DNA from: DATAMF01 sp964472565
Lineage (GTDB): Bacteria; Chloroflexota; Anaerolineae; Aggregatilineales; Aggregatilineaceae
Length of the DNA stretch: 64,000 bases
Direction of reading: 5' to 3'
Assembly (NCBI GenBank): GCA_964472565.1
Contig: CAYYNB010000005.1
Span: 1 to 64,000 of the forward strand
Below, piece by piece: positions 8,224 through 17,444 of the stretch. Positions within the stretch are counted from its first letter, which is position 1, and each line of letters starts with the position of its first letter. The notes below the pieces were generated by a model that saw nothing but the letters and a program-made list of their open reading frames with translations, had not been told where the DNA came from and searched no databases. The position numbers and the translations under genes are program-made.

Positions 8224-8283
8224 ATTATACGGGACTCATCGCGGCAAACCAGAGCGTTTATTGTATGATTTGACCAACGCTCT
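8224..8283 (-). promoter_or_regulatory. glnA upstream region: -10 box and inverted repeat
   Basis: A TATAAT box on the minus strand occupies 8229-8224, 38 bp before the glnA start. Upstream, AGAGCGTT (8251-8258) and AACGCTCT (8276-8283) form an 8-bp inverted repeat with a 17-bp centre. This spacing suits a dimeric repressor site overlapping the -35 region, but no regulator is known. Confidence 0.4.
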
Positions 8284-8329
8284 AAACAGGCAGGTGCGAT
8301 TTCTGTGCCATTTGCCCGACGATATTTAC

Positions 8330-8349
8330 AAAAATGTGCAACCTGCACA
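8330..8349 (-). terminator. Short terminator after fabD
   Basis: On the minus strand TGTGCA-GGT-TGCACA is followed by five T. It begins only 7 bp past the fabD stop. Confidence 0.6.
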
Positions 8350-8355
8350 AAACGA

Positions 8356-9309
8356 CTAAGGCAAACTTTCCAGAAAACGGAACAGGCCAGCCGCATTGTT
8401 CAACGTGACGCGGGCGGCACTGCGGTCGATGCGCTTGATCAGACCGGTGAGCACATCTTTGGAACCCATTTCGATGAAAGTTTCGGCTCCATTGGCGCGC
8501 ATGTATTGGACGGATTCAGTCCAGCGCACGGTTGAAACTAGCTGAGCACCCAGTTCATCGCGGATTTCAGCCACTGATTGCAGCGGCGCGGCATGTACAT
8601 TGCCGATGATGGGCAGGGTTGGATTCTGGAAGGGGGTGCGGTCCAATGCCTGACGGAAATCGGGCGTGATGGATTCCATCAAGGGCGAGTGAGAGGCAAC
8701 GCTGACGGCCAACGGCACGACTTTTTTGGCTCCGCGCCCGGTCATAAGCGGAAGCGCGACTTCGAGGGCGGCAGGATCGCCGGAGATCACAAGCTGGCCC
8801 TCACAGTTATCGTTGGCTAAAACCAACGGTTTGCCTGTTTGCTGGCTAGCTTCGGCGCAGAGTTCGCGCACTACCGCCGCATCTAAACCCAGAACAGCCG
8901 CCATCGCGCCAGGGCTGCGGGTGCCCGCTTCTTTCATCAAACGGCCCCGTTCGCGGACCAAACGCACGCCATCGCTGAAGGGGAGCGCGCCCGCTGCCGT
9001 GAGCGCGGTTAGTTCGCCGAGGCTGTGCCCCGCGACGAATGCCGGGCGAAGCGCGGAACCGACCGCATTTTCCAGGGCGCGGAGTACGGCCAGACTCATC
9101 ACATAAAGGGCCGGCTGGGTGTTCAGCGTGTCGTTCAAGGTTTCTTCGGGGCCGTTGAAGCACAGAGCGCTCAACGAGAAACCCAGCGCTTCATCGGCCT
9201 GGTGAAATACATCCGCCGCAACGGGATTCTGCTGAACCAGATCGGCTCCCATGCCGACTTCCTGCGATCCCTGGCCGGGAAAAACAAAAGCTACTTTTGA
9301 CCAGTCCAT
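8356..9309 (-). CDS. fabD: Malonyl-CoA:ACP transacylase
   Basis: Loads malonyl groups from CoA onto acyl-carrier protein for fatty-acid synthesis. The 317-aa protein has the N-terminal FPGQGSQEVGMG oxyanion loop, the nucleophile elbow AGHSLGE with active Ser, a conserved Arg region (RLVRERGRLMKEA) and the VASHSPLM catalytic His. Length is normal. An AAAGGA ribosome site precedes the ATG. In many bacteria fabD follows plsX; here plsX is absent and rpmF is directly upstream, separated by a terminator. Confidence 0.95.
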   Translation of the reverse strand: MDWSKVAFVFPGQGSQEVGMGADLVQQNPVAADVFHQADEALGFSLSALCFNGPEETLNDTLNTQPALYVMSLAVLRALENAVGSALRPAFVAGHSLGELTALTAAGALPFSDGVRLVRERGRLMKEAGTRSPGAMAAVLGLDAAVVRELCAEASQQTGKPLVLANDNCEGQLVISGDPAALEVALPLMTGRGAKKVVPLAVSVASHSPLMESITPDFRQALDRTPFQNPTLPIIGNVHAAPLQSVAEIRDELGAQLVSTVRWTESVQYMRANGAETFIEMGSKDVLTGLIKRIDRSAARVTLNNAAGLFRFLESLP

Positions 9310-9353
9310 TTTTAAAATCCTTTCATGTCGATCTACCCAAGAAATATAAACGC

Positions 9354-9383
9354 AAAAAGCCGTGCCCAGTTGCGCACGGCTTT
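9354..9383 (-). terminator. Rho-independent terminator of rpmF
   Basis: On the minus strand AAAGCCGTGC and GCACGGCTTT form a 10-bp stem with an 8-nt loop and run into five T. It lies between rpmF and fabD, so fabD must be read by read-through or by a promoter within the gap. Confidence 0.85.
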
Positions 9384-9403
9384 AGCATAATTCTGTGCTG
9401 CGT

Positions 9404-9592
9404 TTATTCTTTGTCTTCGACAGCCAAAACTTCACGGCCCTTGTAGGTGCCGCAGTTGGGGCAAACTTGATGAGCGGGTTTATATTGATTGCACTCTTCG
9501 CACAGCACCAGGTGGCGGAGCGAGAGATGATCATGTGAACGTCGCTTATCCCGACGCGTTTTGGACATTTTTCGCTTAGGCAGCGGACCCAT
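9404..9592 (-). CDS. rpmF: 50S ribosomal protein L32
   Basis: The 62-aa protein starts MGPLPKRKMSKTRRDKRRSH, the L32 signature, followed by a four-Cys zinc ribbon (CEEC and CPNC). The start at 9592 follows AAGGAG with 8-bp spacing; the open frame extends 16 codons further up but that part is not L32-like. The DUF177/YceD gene that usually precedes rpmF is not present; a coiled-coil protein gene occupies that place. Confidence 0.95.
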   Translation of the reverse strand: MGPLPKRKMSKTRRDKRRSHDHLSLRHLVLCEECNQYKPAHQVCPNCGTYKGREVLAVEDKE

Positions 9593-9689
9593 AACAATTC
9601 TCCTTAATGACCTGTGTGCCTCGGCGACCGCGCCGGACAACGGGCAGAATTATAAAACAGCGCGAGAGGCACTGTCAAGAGTTGCCCAC

Positions 9690-10250
9690 TTATTCGCTGC
9701 CAAGAACATCCTGCGGGACTTCAGCATCCACCAACTCTACCGTAGTCGCTTTGATCTCGGATGTGGCCTGCTGGATGGCAGTCAGAATACGGGCCTGGCT
9801 CGCTTCGCGCTCTTCAAGAATCTTGGCGATGCCGTTGCGTGTGACGGTCAGGTTCCGAATTAACTGAGCTTCGAGTTCCTTCAGCACTTCCATGACGTAG
9901 GTATCCGCATCGGCGCGCATGACATCGGTTTCGACACGCGACTGCTCCAGGATATTGGCGGCACGGGCCTGCGCGGTTTGGACAATCGCATCACGCGTGA
10001 CCAATCCTTCGCTGCGTTCGCGGGCCAACTCCACCACGCGGGCGGCTTCTTCGTTGGCCTGGGCGAGCAGACGATCACGCTGGTTGAGCAGGCGCGCCGC
10101 CTTTTCGATTTGTTCGGGAATGGAGATGCGCATCTGGTCAATGATCTCCAAGACCCGTTCTTCATCGATCAGTGTGAACTTACTAAATGGAACATGACGG
10201 CCTTCATCAATGAGGTCTTCCAGCCGGTCCACGAGTTGTTGGATATCCAT
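9690..10250 (-). CDS. Coiled-coil protein, DivIVA/ATP-synthase-b-like, function unknown
   Basis: The 186-aa protein is nearly all helix: a short N-terminal segment (MDIQQLVDRLEDLIDEG), then a long Ala/Glu/Arg-rich coiled coil from about 40 to 165. It has no membrane segment, so despite resemblance to F-ATPase b subunits or DivIVA it is not a transmembrane stator. It is 19 bp from coaD and 97 bp from rpmF on the same strand. The conserved-looking setting between coaD and rpmF suggests a housekeeping role in envelope or division biology, but this is inference. Confidence 0.7.
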   Translation of the reverse strand: MDIQQLVDRLEDLIDEGRHVPFSKFTLIDEERVLEIIDQMRISIPEQIEKAARLLNQRDRLLAQANEEAARVVELARERSEGLVTRDAIVQTAQARAANILEQSRVETDVMRADADTYVMEVLKELEAQLIRNLTVTRNGIAKILEEREASQARILTAIQQATSEIKATTVELVDAEVPQDVLGSE

Positions 10251-10269
10251 CCATCCCCTCCAAAAATTT

Positions 10270-10806
10270 CTAGTCCCCCAGGCTCACGACATACGACGAA
10301 CTAGAGCCTTTAGCCCGCAATTCTTCAAAACGCCGCTTTAAAGCCTCCACAACATGCAAGGGGGCCATGGTAGACACATCACCGCCCAGAGATGCGATTT
10401 CGCGCACGGTACTGGAGCTGATGTGGAGATGCTGCTCAGCGGCGATGAAATTGATAATTTCGATTTCCGGGGCCAAGCGACGATTCGCCAGGGCCATACG
10501 GAATTCCAGTTCAAAGTCGGAAAAGACGCGCAGGCCGCGAACGATGGTCCCGGCACCGACTTCTTTTGCATAGTCTACAGTCAATTGGTTATACGTCGCA
10601 ACTTGCAGGTGCGGCTCATCCTGAAGGGCTTCACGCAGGAGCGCCACCCGCTCTTCGCCCGAAAACAGATCGACCTTGTTGGGATGGACATAGACGGCAA
10701 TGATTACTTCGTCAAACAGCCGCACCGCGCGCCGCGCGATGTCCAGATGACCGTAGTGAACTGGATTGAAAGATCCAGGATACAACGCCCGACGAATTGA
10801 TAACAC
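10270..10806 (-). CDS. coaD: Phosphopantetheine adenylyltransferase
   Basis: Fourth step of CoA synthesis: transfer of AMP from ATP to 4'-phosphopantetheine. The 178-aa nucleotidyltransferase has the N-terminal YPGSFNPVHYGH (T/SxxH-type site), the IVRGLRVFSDFE loop and the ISSSTVREIA (ISSTxxR) motif. It follows recG by 16 bp. Family enzymes are about 160 aa, and the extra residues are at the C-terminus. Confidence 0.93.
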   Translation of the reverse strand: MLSIRRALYPGSFNPVHYGHLDIARRAVRLFDEVIIAVYVHPNKVDLFSGEERVALLREALQDEPHLQVATYNQLTVDYAKEVGAGTIVRGLRVFSDFELEFRMALANRRLAPEIEIINFIAAEQHLHISSSTVREIASLGGDVSTMAPLHVVEALKRRFEELRAKGSSSSYVVSLGD

Positions 10807-10821
10807 AGTATTTTTCTCCTA

Positions 10822-13494
10822 TCAGCTCACGTCTGCGCCGCGCGATTCCAACACGATCTGGACGCGCTGGGCCAATATCAAGTGTTCCGGCTGAGACAGG
10901 TCGGGATCTTCAGCATACACGGTGCGGGCTTCGCGCTGGGCCAGTTCAACCAGACTCGGTGTGATCCATTCGGCTAAACGGAACTGGCTGCCGCCGCTCT
11001 GCTGTAAGCCTAACAGGTCGCCCGAACCGCGCATGTTCCAGTCGATTTCGGCCAGCTTGAAGCCGTCCATTGTTTCTTCGAGGGCGTTGAGGCGATGCTC
11101 GGCTTCGGGATTGTCGGCAGTGGTGGTGAGCAGGCAATAGGATTTATATTCACCGCGCCCCACCCTACCTCGGAACTGATGAAGCTGCGCCAAACCGAAA
11201 CGCTCGGCGTTTTCGATGAGGATCACGGTGGCATTCGGGACATCGATACCGACTTCGATTACAGAAGTGGAAACAAGCACCTGAATCTGGTTGGCTGAAA
11301 AGGCGGCCATCACCTCTTCTTTTTCGGCAGGTTTCATGCGGCCATGCAGCAGACCGACGCGATACCGGGAAAAGACTTCTTTCTGGAGCCAAGCAAAGGC
11401 ATCAACGGCGGCACCGACTTCATCTAAGGCTTCGGATGTTTCAACCAGCGGGTAAACGATGAAGGCCTGGCGTCCCTGATCCAACTGGGAGCGGATGAAA
11501 CTATAGGCACGTTCGCGCTGAACGGGGTTGATGACACGGGTTTCGATAGGCGCGCGACCAGCGGGCATTTCATCGATAATGCTCAGATCGAGGTCAGCAT
11601 AAACCGTCAGGGCCAGCGTGCGCGGGATCGGCGTGGCGGTCATGACCAGGACATGCGGATTAGTGCCTTTGCCGCGCAAGCCGCCGCGCTGTTCCACACC
11701 AAAACGGTGCTGCTCATCGATCACCACCAGCCCTAAGTTCTGGAAGTTGACGCCCTGCTGGATCAGCGCGTGAGTACCAATAACCACCTGAATCCAGCCT
11801 TCGGCCAGCCCGCGCAAAATTTCGTTACGCTCGTCGTCGCTGGTACTACCGGTTAGCAGGCGGACCTGAATATTCTCGCCCCCTGGCGCGCTGCGAAGCA
11901 GATTGCCGATGCTGCGGGCATGCTGTTCGGCCAGGATACTGGTGGGAGCCATCAACGCTGCCTGTTTGCCCTGGATGGCGGCGATTGCCATCGCAGTGGC
12001 GGCTACAACGGTCTTACCCGATCCGACGTCACCTTGCAGAAGGCGGTTCATGGCGACAGGCTTCGCCATATCGGCGCGAATCTCGGAGATAACGCGCTGC
12101 TGGGCATTGGTGAGCGGGAAGGGAAGCGTGCCCCAAAAGTGGTTAAGCCACTCATCATCAACGCCCATTGGTTGGCCCGGCACGATCTGCCATTCGCGGC
12201 GGAAGGACAGCATGGCCATTTGGAAGGTGAATAGTTCATCGAAGCCCAGACGGGCGCGCGCATAATTGAGAGCATCAAATGAATCGGGGAAGTGCATTTG
12301 TTCCAGCGCCCACCCCAGCCCGACTAAATCGCTGCGGTCTAAGACGCTGCTTGGCAGATATTCGGGCACCCGACGGCTCCATTCATCCACCACCTGATGC
12401 ATCAGACGGCGCATGGTGCGGGCGGACAATCCTTTGGTGAGCCGATAAACGGGAACAATACGCCCGGTGTGCAGGTTTTCGCGCTCCAGCAGTTCCCATT
12501 CGGGATTGGTCATCATCAACTGGCCACGGAAAAGATCGACTTTGCCGCTGAGGACAAGCTGGCTATCGCGCTTAAACTGGCGCTGCAACCAGGGCTGGCC
12601 GAAAAAGGTCACTTGTAAGCAGTTAGTCCCATCGTCCAGGGTGAGCAGAAGATAAGACTGTCCACCTTTGCCCTGTTTCTTCACCACCGACTCTACCGCA
12701 GCCGCCACCGTTACAACTTCGCCCTGCCGAACCTGGTTGAGGGTCCGCATGCGCGTATAGTCATCGAAACGGCGCGGAAACGTGTAGAGCATTTCCTCGA
12801 TAGTTTCGATGCCCAGTTTTTGCAGTTTTTCGGCCATTATTTTGCCGACTTTGTGTAACTGGGTGGTCGAAACCCTGAGTTCCTGCATCTGTCGAACCGC
12901 ATCCGCAAGGGATGGCATTTCCTGGCGAGTCCGGCGGGGAGAGACAGGCGGAGTCGCAGGGGTTTCGATGTGCGGGGCAACCGGGCGAAATTCGACCCCG
13001 AAGAGATCTTCAATATCCTCGGACGTTTCAAGTCCTTCGCCGTTATCTTCGAATAACTCTTCGTCGTCCGGCTCCGGTTTACGTCGTGTCCGGGGCGCAG
13101 GTGGTGCTGGTGGCAGCGACGGGGGTGGAGAAGGCGGACGCGCCGCCGCCGGTTTAGGTGTTGGCGGTGGAGCAGATGGTGGTGCTGGTGGCGGCGCGGA
13201 TGCAGGTGTGGATGGCGGCGCGGCAGGGCCGGGAATGCGGCCCATGATCCGGCCCAGCATATGCTTAATGGCGTCGTGCCGGGCTTCAGTCGCTTCGAGC
13301 GAGGGATAAGCTTCCAGATAACCGATCAGTTCGTCGACCAACTGGTGATGTTCGGGACGCTTGGCCTGCTGATGGGCATCGCGCTGCCAATGACCGGCAT
13401 AGGACTGTAACCCGCCGATCACAGCCGTGTTTTTATAGCCCGTGTCTTGTTCGAGCTTAAGAATTTTGACCAGTGTTTCTAACGCCGAAGGCAT
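10822..13494 (-). CDS. recG: ATP-dependent DNA helicase RecG with long N-terminal extension
   Basis: Superfamily 2 branch-migration helicase that remodels stalled forks. Walker A GDVGSGKT is near residue 490 and DEQH box near 590, followed by TATPIPRTLAL, QFRGRVGRG and the C-terminal TRG-like region. The OB-fold wedge domain begins about residue 210 after a helix-hairpin (KVGKIMAEKLQKLGI). The first about 200 residues are extra relative to the usual 690-aa RecG: a small helical domain (1-90), then a Pro/Ala tract (about 95-150) and an acidic linker. The ATG at 13494 is chosen because an upstream ATG at 13527 would overlap the DegV gene by 26 bp. Confidence 0.93.
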   Translation of the reverse strand: MPSALETLVKILKLEQDTGYKNTAVIGGLQSYAGHWQRDAHQQAKRPEHHQLVDELIGYLEAYPSLEATEARHDAIKHMLGRIMGRIPGPAAPPSTPASAPPPAPPSAPPPTPKPAAARPPSPPPSLPPAPPAPRTRRKPEPDDEELFEDNGEGLETSEDIEDLFGVEFRPVAPHIETPATPPVSPRRTRQEMPSLADAVRQMQELRVSTTQLHKVGKIMAEKLQKLGIETIEEMLYTFPRRFDDYTRMRTLNQVRQGEVVTVAAAVESVVKKQGKGGQSYLLLTLDDGTNCLQVTFFGQPWLQRQFKRDSQLVLSGKVDLFRGQLMMTNPEWELLERENLHTGRIVPVYRLTKGLSARTMRRLMHQVVDEWSRRVPEYLPSSVLDRSDLVGLGWALEQMHFPDSFDALNYARARLGFDELFTFQMAMLSFRREWQIVPGQPMGVDDEWLNHFWGTLPFPLTNAQQRVISEIRADMAKPVAMNRLLQGDVGSGKTVVAATAMAIAAIQGKQAALMAPTSILAEQHARSIGNLLRSAPGGENIQVRLLTGSTSDDERNEILRGLAEGWIQVVIGTHALIQQGVNFQNLGLVVIDEQHRFGVEQRGGLRGKGTNPHVLVMTATPIPRTLALTVYADLDLSIIDEMPAGRAPIETRVINPVQRERAYSFIRSQLDQGRQAFIVYPLVETSEALDEVGAAVDAFAWLQKEVFSRYRVGLLHGRMKPAEKEEVMAAFSANQIQVLVSTSVIEVGIDVPNATVILIENAERFGLAQLHQFRGRVGRGEYKSYCLLTTTADNPEAEHRLNALEETMDGFKLAEIDWNMRGSGDLLGLQQSGGSQFRLAEWITPSLVELAQREARTVYAEDPDLSQPEHLILAQRVQIVLESRGADVS

Positions 13495-13501
13495 CGTGTT
13501 T

Positions 13502-14347
13502 TTATCCTGCCTTTTTAACAATCGCAAGTCCTAAACCGTGCGGGCCGACATGAACCCCGATGACCGGCGTCACGTCAGAAAACGGGATTTCACCCTGGGG
13601 ATGAATATCAGCTAATGCCTCGGATAAGCGCCGGGCACCGTCGGGATAATTTGAATGCATCACCGCCAACCGTTCCAGCGGGGCGGCCTGATGTGCTAAT
13701 TCAACCAACTTATCAAAGGAGCGGGTTGAGGTGCGCACGCGTGCCGCGGATGTCACGTCACCTCGATACATCTGGACCACCGGCTTGATCTTCAGAAAAT
13801 CGCCGACGATAGCTGAGGCCCAACTAACACGCCCACTACGACGCAGGTATTCCATTGTATCAAGCGCCGCCCACACCAAGATGCGCGGCTGCATGTTGGT
13901 CACAACCTGTTTAATTTTGTCCGGGCTGGCCCCCGCTGCGGCCAGCTCAGCGGCGGTCCAAACCTGCCAGCCAAGGCCCATACTCAGCATATGCGAATCG
14001 ATCAGCGTTACGCGGTCCGGCGCGGTTTGTTCTGCCGCCATGCGAAACGTATTAAAAATGCCGCTCAATCTGTGAGGCGCAGTAATGGCGATCACATGAT
14101 CCGCCTCGGCGAGCGCCTTGTGCATCACTTCGAGCGTGATTCCAGGCGAGGGAGCCGCCGTTGTCGGATGAATGGGCGCATCGACGATACGGTTGTAAAA
14201 ATCAGTACGGGTTAGTTGAACTCCATCATCGGCCAGACTATCTGTTCCAAAATTGACGAAAGTAGGCACTATGCGAATATCATGCCGACGCACCCAACTT
14301 TGGGGCAGATCGCATGTGCTGTCCGTCATCACTACAATACGAGCCAT
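13502..14347 (-). CDS. DegV family protein (fatty acid-binding FakB-like), copy 1
   Basis: DegV/FakB proteins bind a fatty acid and present it to FakA for phosphorylation. The 281-aa protein has the N-terminal MTDSTCDLPQ loop, the VQLTRTDFYNRI segment, the GIFNTF and ITAPHRLSG fatty-acid pocket loops, and a C-terminal VIGVHVGPHGLGLA. It overlaps the second DegV gene at TAATG (14347) and is followed 7 bp later by recG. With FakA in the same operon, the two DegV copies may present different chain types, as the FakB pair does in Staphylococcus. Confidence 0.88.
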   Translation of the reverse strand: MARIVVMTDSTCDLPQSWVRRHDIRIVPTFVNFGTDSLADDGVQLTRTDFYNRIVDAPIHPTTAAPSPGITLEVMHKALAEADHVIAITAPHRLSGIFNTFRMAAEQTAPDRVTLIDSHMLSMGLGWQVWTAAELAAAGASPDKIKQVVTNMQPRILVWAALDTMEYLRRSGRVSWASAIVGDFLKIKPVVQMYRGDVTSAARVRTSTRSFDKLVELAHQAAPLERLAVMHSNYPDGARRLSEALADIHPQGEIPFSDVTPVIGVHVGPHGLGLAIVKKAG

Positions 14348-15240
14348 TAATCCTCATCTTCTTCTTCATCTTCCAGTCCCTCGTAGACTGCAATCCCCAT
14401 TCCATCTGGACCGATCAACGCTGCAAGACTGGGACCATACGTCATTACGGGAAAATTCCTGCTGCCCAGTTCGGCAGTCAGGCGATCCTGAAGCTGGCGA
14501 GACTGTTCGTTGGCATAGGATGTGTTTTGCAAAATAATCAACTGCTCGACGGACGCAAACTCCATAATGAATTCGACCAACTTATCCACTGCCTGAGTTT
14601 GTGTACGGACTTTTTCCATGGGGATCAGCTCCCCTTCTTCGATGGTCAGGAAGGGCTTGATGCTCAACATGCCCCCCAGAATAGACTGGGCTTCGCTGAG
14701 AAGACCATTGTGGCGCAAATAGTCGAGGGTTTCGACGTAAAATACGGTATAGATGCGGGGCAGCATCCCCCGAACTTCACGGACAATTTCTTCGAGGTCC
14801 GCGCCATCGTCAGCCATACGGGCGGCGTTTTCAACCAGCATCGCCAGCCCAGCGGAAACGGTCAGCGAATCGACGATTGAAATTTCGCAGCGCCCTAAAA
14901 GCGCTTTCGACGCAGTGCGGGCATGATCCCAAACCTGACTGATGATTTGGCGAGAAGGATGCAGCGACAAAATCTGGTCGGTCTGGCGGTTGAGTTTGCC
15001 ATAAATCGCGGCGAACTGCTCCACCGAGGGCGGCAGGACTCTCGCCGGCGGGCTGCCATGACTCGCTAAACGCAAAAACGATTCCGCATCCAGGTTGACG
15101 CCTTCCTGAAAGGTCTGTGTGCCGATTTGAATGGTCAGCGGCACGACCTGAATATCGTAACGTTCGATCAGTTCTGGATGGAGAAAGTGGGCAGAGCTAT
15201 CTGTAACGATCCGTACTTTACTCAAAAGGGCATCCTCCAC
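14347..15240 (-). CDS. DegV family protein (FakB-like), copy 2 with acidic tail
   Basis: The 297-aa paralog of the adjacent DegV protein carries RIVTDSSAHFLHPEL at the N-terminus, the VNLDAESFLRL segment, the SLHPSRQIISQ loop and the GPDGMGIAVYEG C-terminal loop. It ends in a strongly acidic tail (EDEEEDED) absent from copy 1. The ATG is 13 bp from the FakA stop, so it is cotranscribed with FakA. Its ligand is not evident from sequence. Confidence 0.88.
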   Translation of the reverse strand: MEDALLSKVRIVTDSSAHFLHPELIERYDIQVVPLTIQIGTQTFQEGVNLDAESFLRLASHGSPPARVLPPSVEQFAAIYGKLNRQTDQILSLHPSRQIISQVWDHARTASKALLGRCEISIVDSLTVSAGLAMLVENAARMADDGADLEEIVREVRGMLPRIYTVFYVETLDYLRHNGLLSEAQSILGGMLSIKPFLTIEEGELIPMEKVRTQTQAVDKLVEFIMEFASVEQLIILQNTSYANEQSRQLQDRLTAELGSRNFPVMTYGPSLAALIGPDGMGIAVYEGLEDEEEDED

Positions 15241-15253
15241 TGTTCGCCCATAC

Positions 15254-16933
15254 TCACTCTGCGCTCAAAATGTAGTGGTAATGAGGCTGCCCCCCATAAA
15301 CCAGTTCAAATTCCTGGCCGTCATAAACGGCTTCCAGCCCGGCAATCAAGTCCCGTGCATCACTTTCCTGGATGCCATCACCGGAATACAGGGTGATCAA
15401 TTCGCGTTCGGTGACACGCATTTTTTCCAGAATATCGACCATGACCTGATCCAGATTACTGCCGGCCACAGCCAACGTGCCATCGACCAAACCAATAATC
15501 TGGCCCTGCTCGACATTCACGCCGTTGAGTTCGACGCTTCGCGTGGCCGTGGTAATTTCGCCCGTTACGATGTCGTCTTTGGCTTCCTGCATGGACTCAG
15601 CTACTTCATCAAGGCTGCCTTGCGGATCGTAGGGCAGCATCGCACTGATCCCCTGGGGCATGCTCCGGGTGGGGATGACGACGACCTGTTTGCCCGTTGC
15701 CAGACGAGCGGCCTGCTCGGCACCTAAAATGATATTTTTGTTATTGGGCAGAATGATCACATGCCGACTGGGGCAGCGCATAATCGCGTCGTAGATTTCC
15801 TGAGTACTGGGGTTATTGGTCTGACCCCCGCTCACAAGCTGCGTTACACCAAGCTGAGTAAAAACACGGGCAAGCCCTTCACCTGAGGCGACGGCGACTA
15901 CACTAATATCATTTTCGCCGATCTCAGGGGAATAACCCATATTGGGTGGGTGTGATTCGGGATGTCCAGTGCGTTCGGCAAGATAACCCTGATATTGTTC
16001 CTGCATGTTTTCCACGACAATATCGGAAATCGGTCCCAAACTGATCGCATAGCTGATCGGGATGCCGGGATCGTGGACATGAACATGCACTTTGACCGCT
16101 TCTTCGTCGCCCACGACCAGGGTGGACCACCCCATCGCGTCAATGGCGGAGCGGATCACATTCACATTGAGGTTGTCGCCTTTGATGATAAACTGCACAT
16201 CATAGCCGTAACCAAGTTCATCTTCAGGCGCGAGCGCCGCTGCCAGGTCTTCGATCTGCTCGGTGGCAACTTTTGCCACTTCGATAGCCTCGCCCCGGAT
16301 GCAGCGCAGCATACCTTCCAGAATATAGGTTAAGCCACTGCCGCCAGAGTCAACTACCCCGGCTTTCTGTAAGATGGGCAGCATCTGCGGGGTGCGAGAC
16401 AGGGCATCCTTAGCACGCCAGAGCACCCGATCCAGGATTTCAAGTGAGTCCTGGGTGTAGGTATAGGCGGCTTCGGCTTCTTCGGCGGCTTCACGCGCAA
16501 CGGTGAGAATGGTGCCTTCGACGGGTTTGATCACGCCGCGATAGGCGGTATCGGCGGCGGAACGCAAGCCTTTGACAAGGAGTTCGGGCGTCAGCACCGG
16601 TTGATCACGCAGGGCATTGGCAAAACCCTGCCACAACTGAGACAGGATCGTGCCTGAGTTGCCGCGCGAACCCATCATCGCGCCGTGCGCAATGCGTGCA
16701 ACGACCTTACCCACGTGATCGCTGTCAAAGTCTGATACTTCTTTGATGGCGTTGCGCATGGTCATCAACATATTGGTGCCGGTGTCGCCATCGGGCACCG
16801 GAAACACATTAAGCTGGTTGACCAACGCATGATGCTGGTCCAGCCAGTCGCGTCCAGCCTGCGCCAGCTCTTTGAAGACGCGACCGTCACATTGTTCAGC
16901 CGGGAGAATTTGATCTGGCATGAGGTTGCTCAC
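15254..16933 (-). CDS. fakA: Fatty acid kinase FakA (DAK2-domain, YloV family)
   Basis: Phosphorylates FakB-bound fatty acids to acyl-phosphates for lipid synthesis. The 559-aa protein has the DAK2/DhaL nucleotide-binding domain with FPVPDGDTGTNM near residue 43 (Mg-binding Asp residues) and the MMGSRGNSGTI loop, a central domain, and a C-terminal DegV-like domain beginning around residue 340. Usual length is about 550. The 3' neighbours are two DegV genes and the 5' neighbour is Asp23, overlapping at ATGA (16930-16933). The layout matches yloU-yloV of Bacillus. Confidence 0.93.
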   Translation of the reverse strand: MSNLMPDQILPAEQCDGRVFKELAQAGRDWLDQHHALVNQLNVFPVPDGDTGTNMLMTMRNAIKEVSDFDSDHVGKVVARIAHGAMMGSRGNSGTILSQLWQGFANALRDQPVLTPELLVKGLRSAADTAYRGVIKPVEGTILTVAREAAEEAEAAYTYTQDSLEILDRVLWRAKDALSRTPQMLPILQKAGVVDSGGSGLTYILEGMLRCIRGEAIEVAKVATEQIEDLAAALAPEDELGYGYDVQFIIKGDNLNVNVIRSAIDAMGWSTLVVGDEEAVKVHVHVHDPGIPISYAISLGPISDIVVENMQEQYQGYLAERTGHPESHPPNMGYSPEIGENDISVVAVASGEGLARVFTQLGVTQLVSGGQTNNPSTQEIYDAIMRCPSRHVIILPNNKNIILGAEQAARLATGKQVVVIPTRSMPQGISAMLPYDPQGSLDEVAESMQEAKDDIVTGEITTATRSVELNGVNVEQGQIIGLVDGTLAVAGSNLDQVMVDILEKMRVTERELITLYSGDGIQESDARDLIAGLEAVYDGQEFELVYGGQPHYHYILSAE

Positions 16934-17286
16934 TTCGTGCGGCTGACACGGAGGCCCTGAACATGGACGTTCACCTGGCCGACCGGGAGGCCGATACTCT
17001 GCTCAATGGTATAACGCACGCTGTTGATCAGGCTGTTGGCGACTGAAGCGATGCGCGTACCGTATTCGATGATAACATAGACATCAATGATAATTTGTGA
17101 TCCATCCTGTTTAACCTGAATACCCCGATTCGGATCACGGGTGAGGCTGGCGGCGATGTCGCTGGCGAAGTTGGGTGAAGCCATACCTACCACACCGTAG
17201 GTCTGTAACACGGCGTGGCTGGCAAGTGTCGCGATAGCGGTTGGCGCTATTTCAATTGTGCCGCGTGGCGTTTCGTTTGTGGTCAT
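16930..17286 (-). CDS. Asp23/Gls24 family envelope-stress protein
   Basis: The 118-aa protein has the family's alternating beta/alpha layout: GTIEIAPTAIATLASHAVL near the N-terminus, a strand IIDVYVIIEYGTRIASVA and the ending VNVHVQGLRV. Family members sit near the membrane and are often encoded with FakA, as here (4-bp overlap). It lies first in the operon, divergent from rpmB. It corresponds to B. subtilis YloU by position. Confidence 0.88.
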   Translation of the reverse strand: MTTNETPRGTIEIAPTAIATLASHAVLQTYGVVGMASPNFASDIAASLTRDPNRGIQVKQDGSQIIIDVYVIIEYGTRIASVANSLINSVRYTIEQSIGLPVGQVNVHVQGLRVSRTK

Positions 17287-17315
17287 CCGTTCGTGCCCTC
17301 AAGATTTGCTGCTCA

Positions 17316-17344
17316 ATTTTATCCACCATTCGGCTGAACACCAA
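17316..17344 (-). promoter_or_regulatory. Candidate promoter of asp23-fakA operon
   Basis: On the minus strand TTGGTG (17344-17339) and TAAAAT (17321-17316) are 17 bp apart, 30 bp upstream of the Asp23 start. Confidence 0.5.
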
Positions 17345-17380
17345 GAATGCCGTCGTAACGGCAGCATGGCGAAACGGCCC

Positions 17381-17409
17381 TTGCGTAACCCACTGCTCTA
17401 TGGTAGCAT
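17381..17409 (+). promoter_or_regulatory. Candidate promoter of rpmB
   Basis: TTGCGT (17381-17386) and TAGCAT (17404-17409) are 17 bp apart, 36 bp upstream of the rpmB ATG. Confidence 0.45.
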
Positions 17410-17444
17410 GACGCACGCTGATTTGAACAGAGTGAGGTACTCGC

